DNA of 16,600 nucleotides, taken from the NCBI GenBank assembly GCA_026396375.1, contig JAPLWW010000095.1:1-16600 (forward strand), written 5' to 3'. Of this stretch, positions 13,652 to 16,600 are shown in pieces. A model generated the notes under the pieces. That model searched no databases and had not been told where the DNA came from. It worked only from the letters and a program-made list of their open reading frames with translations. How positions within the stretch are numbered: position 1 is the stretch's first letter; every line of letters starts with the position of its first letter. The translations under genes were made by a program, and so were the position numbers. The DNA is from Microcaldota archaeon. Its GTDB lineage: Archaea; Micrarchaeota; Micrarchaeia; Anstonellales; J096.

Positions 13652-14908
13652 ATGAAATATCCAGAGCTGATTTCATACGAGAAGAAATACGGCGAATGCA
13701 AAAACGACCTTCTGATCATAATCCCCTGCTTCATCAACTATGATCTCCTTGTCAGGCACCTAGGATACCTTTCAAGGCAGACATTCCGGAAATTCGATGT
13801 CATTCTTGTTTTGGGGCCGGATTTCAACGACTCCAAGCTTTTTGATTTCCTGAAAAGCAACAAATTCGATTTTGGCGTAATTGTAGTAAAGGAAAAGGAA
13901 AGCAATGGCGTTTCCGGCAGCTTTTTCATAGGCCAGAAATACGGCTATGATAAGGGTTATGGTTACATTATACATGCGGACGACGACTGCATGCCTGTTG
14001 ATCCTGGCGTGGTGGGAGCCCTCTACTCCAGGAGGGAAATCGGCTGCGTTTACTCCACAAAGCACATCATCTTTGAAACCAATGTCTCCATTTCCACAAA
14101 TTTTTGCCTAAACCATTATGCCCTTTTCTCGAGGGATATCTTCGAGAAATACGGCTTTTATTATTTCCCCTTATACTATGGAGGTGAAGATAATGAATTC
14201 TTTGAAAGGATTAGAAATGAGAAACACGTCACCGTTCCCAATTTTGTGGAGCATCCCTACAGCTTTGCAGGGAGCATGATCCTAAAAAATCCTACAAAAA
14301 TGTGGATTTACATGCTAGCAGACCTCATAATCCTGAAATTGGACATATCGCGCTTTATCGGGATACTGTATTTTTGCATGATGTCATCGCTGTCCCTTTT
14401 CTTCATGCCTATCGGAAAGCGAATTTTCGCAACAATGAATTCCCTCCTTATTTCATGCAAATTCGGCAAGGAAGCGTTCCTTAGCATAGAAGACGCAGTC
14501 AAAGGAACAATATTCCTGCAAAAAAAAGACCTTCCCGAAGGTCTCGGGGCAATAAATTGGGAAAACATCCTCCATGTCAAAAAGGGCATGAAGGACAAGA
14601 TATTCTCCATATCATCGGAAGCGCTATCCTTCTTCAGAAATGATGTCCTCGTCGTAAATTCCCTAAGCCAATTGAAGATATTCATGCTCTGCGCCCTTTG
14701 CAGGACCGTTTATCTTAGGGTGGACGATGATAGGCATATCATGATGGCAAGCAACAGGAATTCCATTTTGCATATCCTGAAGATCATTCTGTTTCCCGTG
14801 TTCTTCATATCCTACTGCCTTATCTTCATGCTCCTGTTTGTTCCATTGAAGATCCTGAAGCAGCCGAAGACAAGGGGCTACGGGCTGGATGATGAAAAAC
14901 AACAATAA
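13652..14908 (+). CDS. GT-A type glycosyltransferase, membrane-associated (tandem paralogue 2)
   Basis: A 418-residue paralogue of the preceding gene with the same architecture: VIIPCF-like IIIPCFINYDLL start, HADDDCMPVDP acidic cluster (Asp110-112), a central hydrophobic helix and a C-terminal helix preceded by CRTVYLRVDDDRHIMMASN. It has five extra residues (DEKQQ) at the end. The segment that usually contacts the acceptor (residues about 125-340) is strongly diverged from paralogue 1, while residues 1-32 and 341-412 are almost the same. This suggests different sugar or acceptor specificity with a shared membrane anchor or partner-binding end. A TATA-like box 26 nt upstream gives it a possible independent promoter. 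An ATG at 13648 is out of frame and is not the start. Confidence 0.8.
   Translation: MKYPELISYEKKYGECKNDLLIIIPCFINYDLLVRHLGYLSRQTFRKFDVILVLGPDFNDSKLFDFLKSNKFDFGVIVVKEKESNGVSGSFFIGQKYGYDKGYGYIIHADDDCMPVDPGVVGALYSRREIGCVYSTKHIIFETNVSISTNFCLNHYALFSRDIFEKYGFYYFPLYYGGEDNEFFERIRNEKHVTVPNFVEHPYSFAGSMILKNPTKMWIYMLADLIILKLDISRFIGILYFCMMSSLSLFFMPIGKRIFATMNSLLISCKFGKEAFLSIEDAVKGTIFLQKKDLPEGLGAINWENILHVKKGMKDKIFSISSEALSFFRNDVLVVNSLSQLKIFMLCALCRTVYLRVDDDRHIMMASNRNSILHILKIILFPVFFISYCLIFMLLFVPLKILKQPKTRGYGLDDEKQQ
14672..14889 (+). repeat. 3' segment nearly identical to 13393-13610
   Basis: Second copy of the conserved 3' block of the glycosyltransferase pair. It begins at codon 341 in both genes. Confidence 0.85.
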
Positions 14909-14930
14909 TAAAGAAATTAAAAATTAAAAG
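14909..14930 (-). terminator. U-rich terminator after the thermosome gene
   Basis: Read on the minus strand, the 31-nt gap after the thermosome stop contains CTTTTAATTTTTAATTTCTTTA, a strong U-rich region suited to archaeal termination. The plus strand is A-rich here and gives no terminator for the glycosyltransferase transcript. Confidence 0.45.
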
Positions 14931-14939
14931 GATTGGGGA

Positions 14940-16580
14940 TTATTCCATGTCCCCCATTCCGCCAGGAGGCATTCCTCCAGGGCCTCCCATCCCTCCGCCC
15001 TTCCCCCTTGCGGATATTATGTCGTCTATCCTCAGGATCAGCCTTGCGGTCTCGGTCGCCGAGGCCATTGCCTGCCTTTTCACCTTTGAAGGCTCAAAAA
15101 TCCCGAGCTTTGCCATATCCTCGACTTTTCCCTTTATGACATCTATCCCAAAGGTCTTTTCTCCCTTGGAATGCTTTGCCTTAAGCTCAACGATGGTGTC
15201 TATGGAGTCCAAACCCCCGTTTTCAGCCAATGCTGTGGGTATCGATTCAAGGGCCTCTGCGAACGCCTCTATCGCCAGCTGCTCCCTTCCTCCCACGCTT
15301 GACGCATACTCCCTAAGCTGCTTCGAAAGCTCCATCTCTATGCTCCCTCCCCCTGTGACGTATTTCCCGTCCTCAAGGGCCGAGGAGACCGATCCAAGGG
15401 AATCCTTGATTGCCCTTTCGACCTCGCTCACTACATGCTCTGTGCCTCCCCTTACGAATATGCTTACGCTCTTCGGGTCCTTGCATTTCTCCACAAAGAC
15501 CATTGCCTCGCCTCCGATCTTCTTCTCCTCGATGCTTCCTGCATTCCCAAGCTCCTTTGGGGAAAGCCCGTCTATTGTGGAGACAACTGTGGCTCCGCTT
15601 GCCCTTGCCAGCTTTTCCATGTCGCTTTTCTTAACCCTCCTGACTGCGATAATCCCGCTCTTTGCCAGGTAATGCTGGGCAACGTCGTCAATGCCCTTCT
15701 GGACAAAGACCGCCGTTGCGCCTGAAGCCTTTATCTTGTCGACCATTCCCTTCAGCGTGTTCTCCTCCTGTTTTAAGAAAGCCTCCATCTGGTCAGGGGA
15801 TGTTATCTCTATCTTTGCATCAGTTTCCGTCTTCTCTATCTCCAATGCAGCGTCTATCAGCGCTATCTTGGCATTCTCCATCCTTTTCGGCATCCCTGCA
15901 TGCACTATCTCCTTGTCAACTATTATCCCGTTTATCAATGACGTGTCAAGCACCTCTCCTCCTGCCTTCTTCTCTATCTTTATGAGGTCAAGGTCGATGT
16001 TTATCTTTCCGTCCCTTTTCTCCGCAATCTGCTTTATCGCGTCAACGACGATCTTTGCTATTGCCGCCTTTTCGCTGTCGCTCCCTATTCCCTTCGATCC
16101 CATCGAGACCAAAGCTATCTTGTTCAGTATTGCGTCGTCCTTTTCAGTGACCTTTTCAGAAACCGCGTCAAGGACCTGGTTTGCCTTATTTTCTGCCAAT
16201 TCCAGCCCCTTGATTATCGTTGTCGGGTGTATGCTCCTGTCCAATAGGGCCCCTGAATTCTTGAGTATGTTACCTGCCAGCACAACGCTTGTGGTTGTCC
16301 CGTCTCCCACTTCTTTGTCCTGGGTCTTGGCTATCTCGACCATCAGCTTTGCGGTCGGATGCTCGACATTCATCTCCTCAAGTATCGTCGCGCCGTCGTT
16401 GGTTATTATTATGTCCCCAAGGTCGCTCACAAGCATCTTGTCCATTCCTTTAGGTCCCAATGTCGTCTTTATGATCTGGGCCATAGCATACCCTATCGCT
16501 ATGTTCAGCCTCATCGCGTCCCTTCCGAGTATTCTCTGCGTTCCTTCAGCCATAGGCTCGTTATTTATTTTACCTGCCAT
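14940..16580 (-). CDS. ths: Thermosome subunit (group II chaperonin)
   Basis: An ATP-dependent protein-folding chaperonin of the TCP-1 family, which assembles into a double ring with a built-in lid. The 546-residue protein shows TTLGPKGMDKML and NDGATILEEM near the N-terminus, the nucleotide-binding GDGTTTSVVLAG, the apical-domain segment with KSGIIAVRRV, and GGGSIEMELSKQLREYA with AIEAFAEALE near the C-terminal equatorial domain. The tail is Gly/Met-rich (GGMGGPGGMPPGGMGDME), a chaperonin hallmark that projects into the cavity. The length is normal and nothing is missing. The start at ATG 16580 is fixed by an AGGTGA Shine-Dalgarno 5 nt upstream; the in-frame GTG at 16589 lies inside that site. 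Only this subunit is in view, so a homo-oligomer is possible but not shown. Confidence 0.95.
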   Translation of the reverse strand: MAGKINNEPMAEGTQRILGRDAMRLNIAIGYAMAQIIKTTLGPKGMDKMLVSDLGDIIITNDGATILEEMNVEHPTAKLMVEIAKTQDKEVGDGTTTSVVLAGNILKNSGALLDRSIHPTTIIKGLELAENKANQVLDAVSEKVTEKDDAILNKIALVSMGSKGIGSDSEKAAIAKIVVDAIKQIAEKRDGKINIDLDLIKIEKKAGGEVLDTSLINGIIVDKEIVHAGMPKRMENAKIALIDAALEIEKTETDAKIEITSPDQMEAFLKQEENTLKGMVDKIKASGATAVFVQKGIDDVAQHYLAKSGIIAVRRVKKSDMEKLARASGATVVSTIDGLSPKELGNAGSIEEKKIGGEAMVFVEKCKDPKSVSIFVRGGTEHVVSEVERAIKDSLGSVSSALEDGKYVTGGGSIEMELSKQLREYASSVGGREQLAIEAFAEALESIPTALAENGGLDSIDTIVELKAKHSKGEKTFGIDVIKGKVEDMAKLGIFEPSKVKRQAMASATETARLILRIDDIISARGKGGGMGGPGGMPPGGMGDME

Positions 16581-16585
16581 ATTTT

Positions 16586-16591
16586 TCACCT
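16586..16591 (-). promoter_or_regulatory. Shine-Dalgarno for the thermosome
   Basis: AGGTGA lies 5 nt before the ATG at 16580 on the minus strand. It decides the start over GTG 16589, which it overlaps, and shows that the thermosome mRNA has a leader extending beyond the window edge. Confidence 0.7.
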
Positions 16592-16600
16592 GCTAATATT

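Noticed and set aside
12373..14908. Mobile element or composite transposon flanking the glycosyltransferases
   Set aside because: The repeats are the coding ends of paralogous genes, with no terminal inverted repeats, transposase or target-site duplication.
15691..16596. Long plus-strand ORF of about 300 codons opposite the thermosome
   Set aside because: It is the antisense shadow of a highly conserved gene, low in complexity (Ser/Ile/Phe-rich), with no recognisable motif.

Overview
The window is a gene-dense stretch of an archaeal chromosome. The evidence for Archaea is a thermosome (group II chaperonin) subunit, a processed proteasome beta subunit, the KH/beta-CASP transcription-termination nuclease FttA (aCPSF1), archaeal-type D-aminoacyl-tRNA deacylase (DTD2), a Hef-family helicase, and TATA boxes about 26-30 nt upstream of leaderless start codons. 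Coding sequences use AGG (Arg) and ATA (Ile) heavily. The small, split or minimised informational genes would fit a DPANN-type archaeon, but the lineage cannot be fixed from this sequence alone. No mobile element, CRISPR array, rRNA or plasmid/viral hallmark was seen, and no stretch longer than about 300 bases lacks a gene.

Layout. 1-350: an A+T-rich left edge with one small unknown ORF (minus), divergent from a Hef-type helicase. 373-1687: the helicase (plus), which has lost its motif III region and is split by a frameshift, and which ends in a PCNA-interaction-like box. 1697-1771: tRNA-Arg(CCU) (minus). 1821-4941: a two-gene class II ribonucleotide reductase (minus), large catalytic chain first, then a separate TSCPD/zinc-ribbon chain. 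5033-5719: a Yip1-domain membrane protein (minus), divergent from psmB (5772-6413, plus). 6476-9150: fttA and dtdA overlapping by 4 nt (plus). 9158-11405: a TehB-like methyltransferase and a CTP synthase (both minus). The CTP synthase is also broken by a short internal deletion plus frameshift. 11467-14908: an NDP-sugar epimerase and two tandem paralogous glycosyltransferases (plus), a small surface-glycan module. 14940-16580: the thermosome (minus).

Regulation. Three divergent gene pairs (316/373, 5719/5772, 11405/11467) have start codons only 53-62 nt apart with one near-symmetric TATA-like element in the middle. Each element is at the right distance to serve leaderless transcripts in both directions. 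Some other genes instead carry a GGTGA-type Shine-Dalgarno 4-5 nt before ATG (nrdJ small chain, thermosome, weaker in fttA), and dtdA has AGGAG.

Most notable points: two conserved housekeeping genes (hef-like and pyrG) each lack an internal block of conserved residues and are frameshifted at the junction, which means recent gene loss or an assembly fault; a tandem glycosyltransferase pair with near-identical ends and a diverged middle; a nuclease-less Hef with a C-terminal PIP box; and the repeated shared-TATA divergent promoters.
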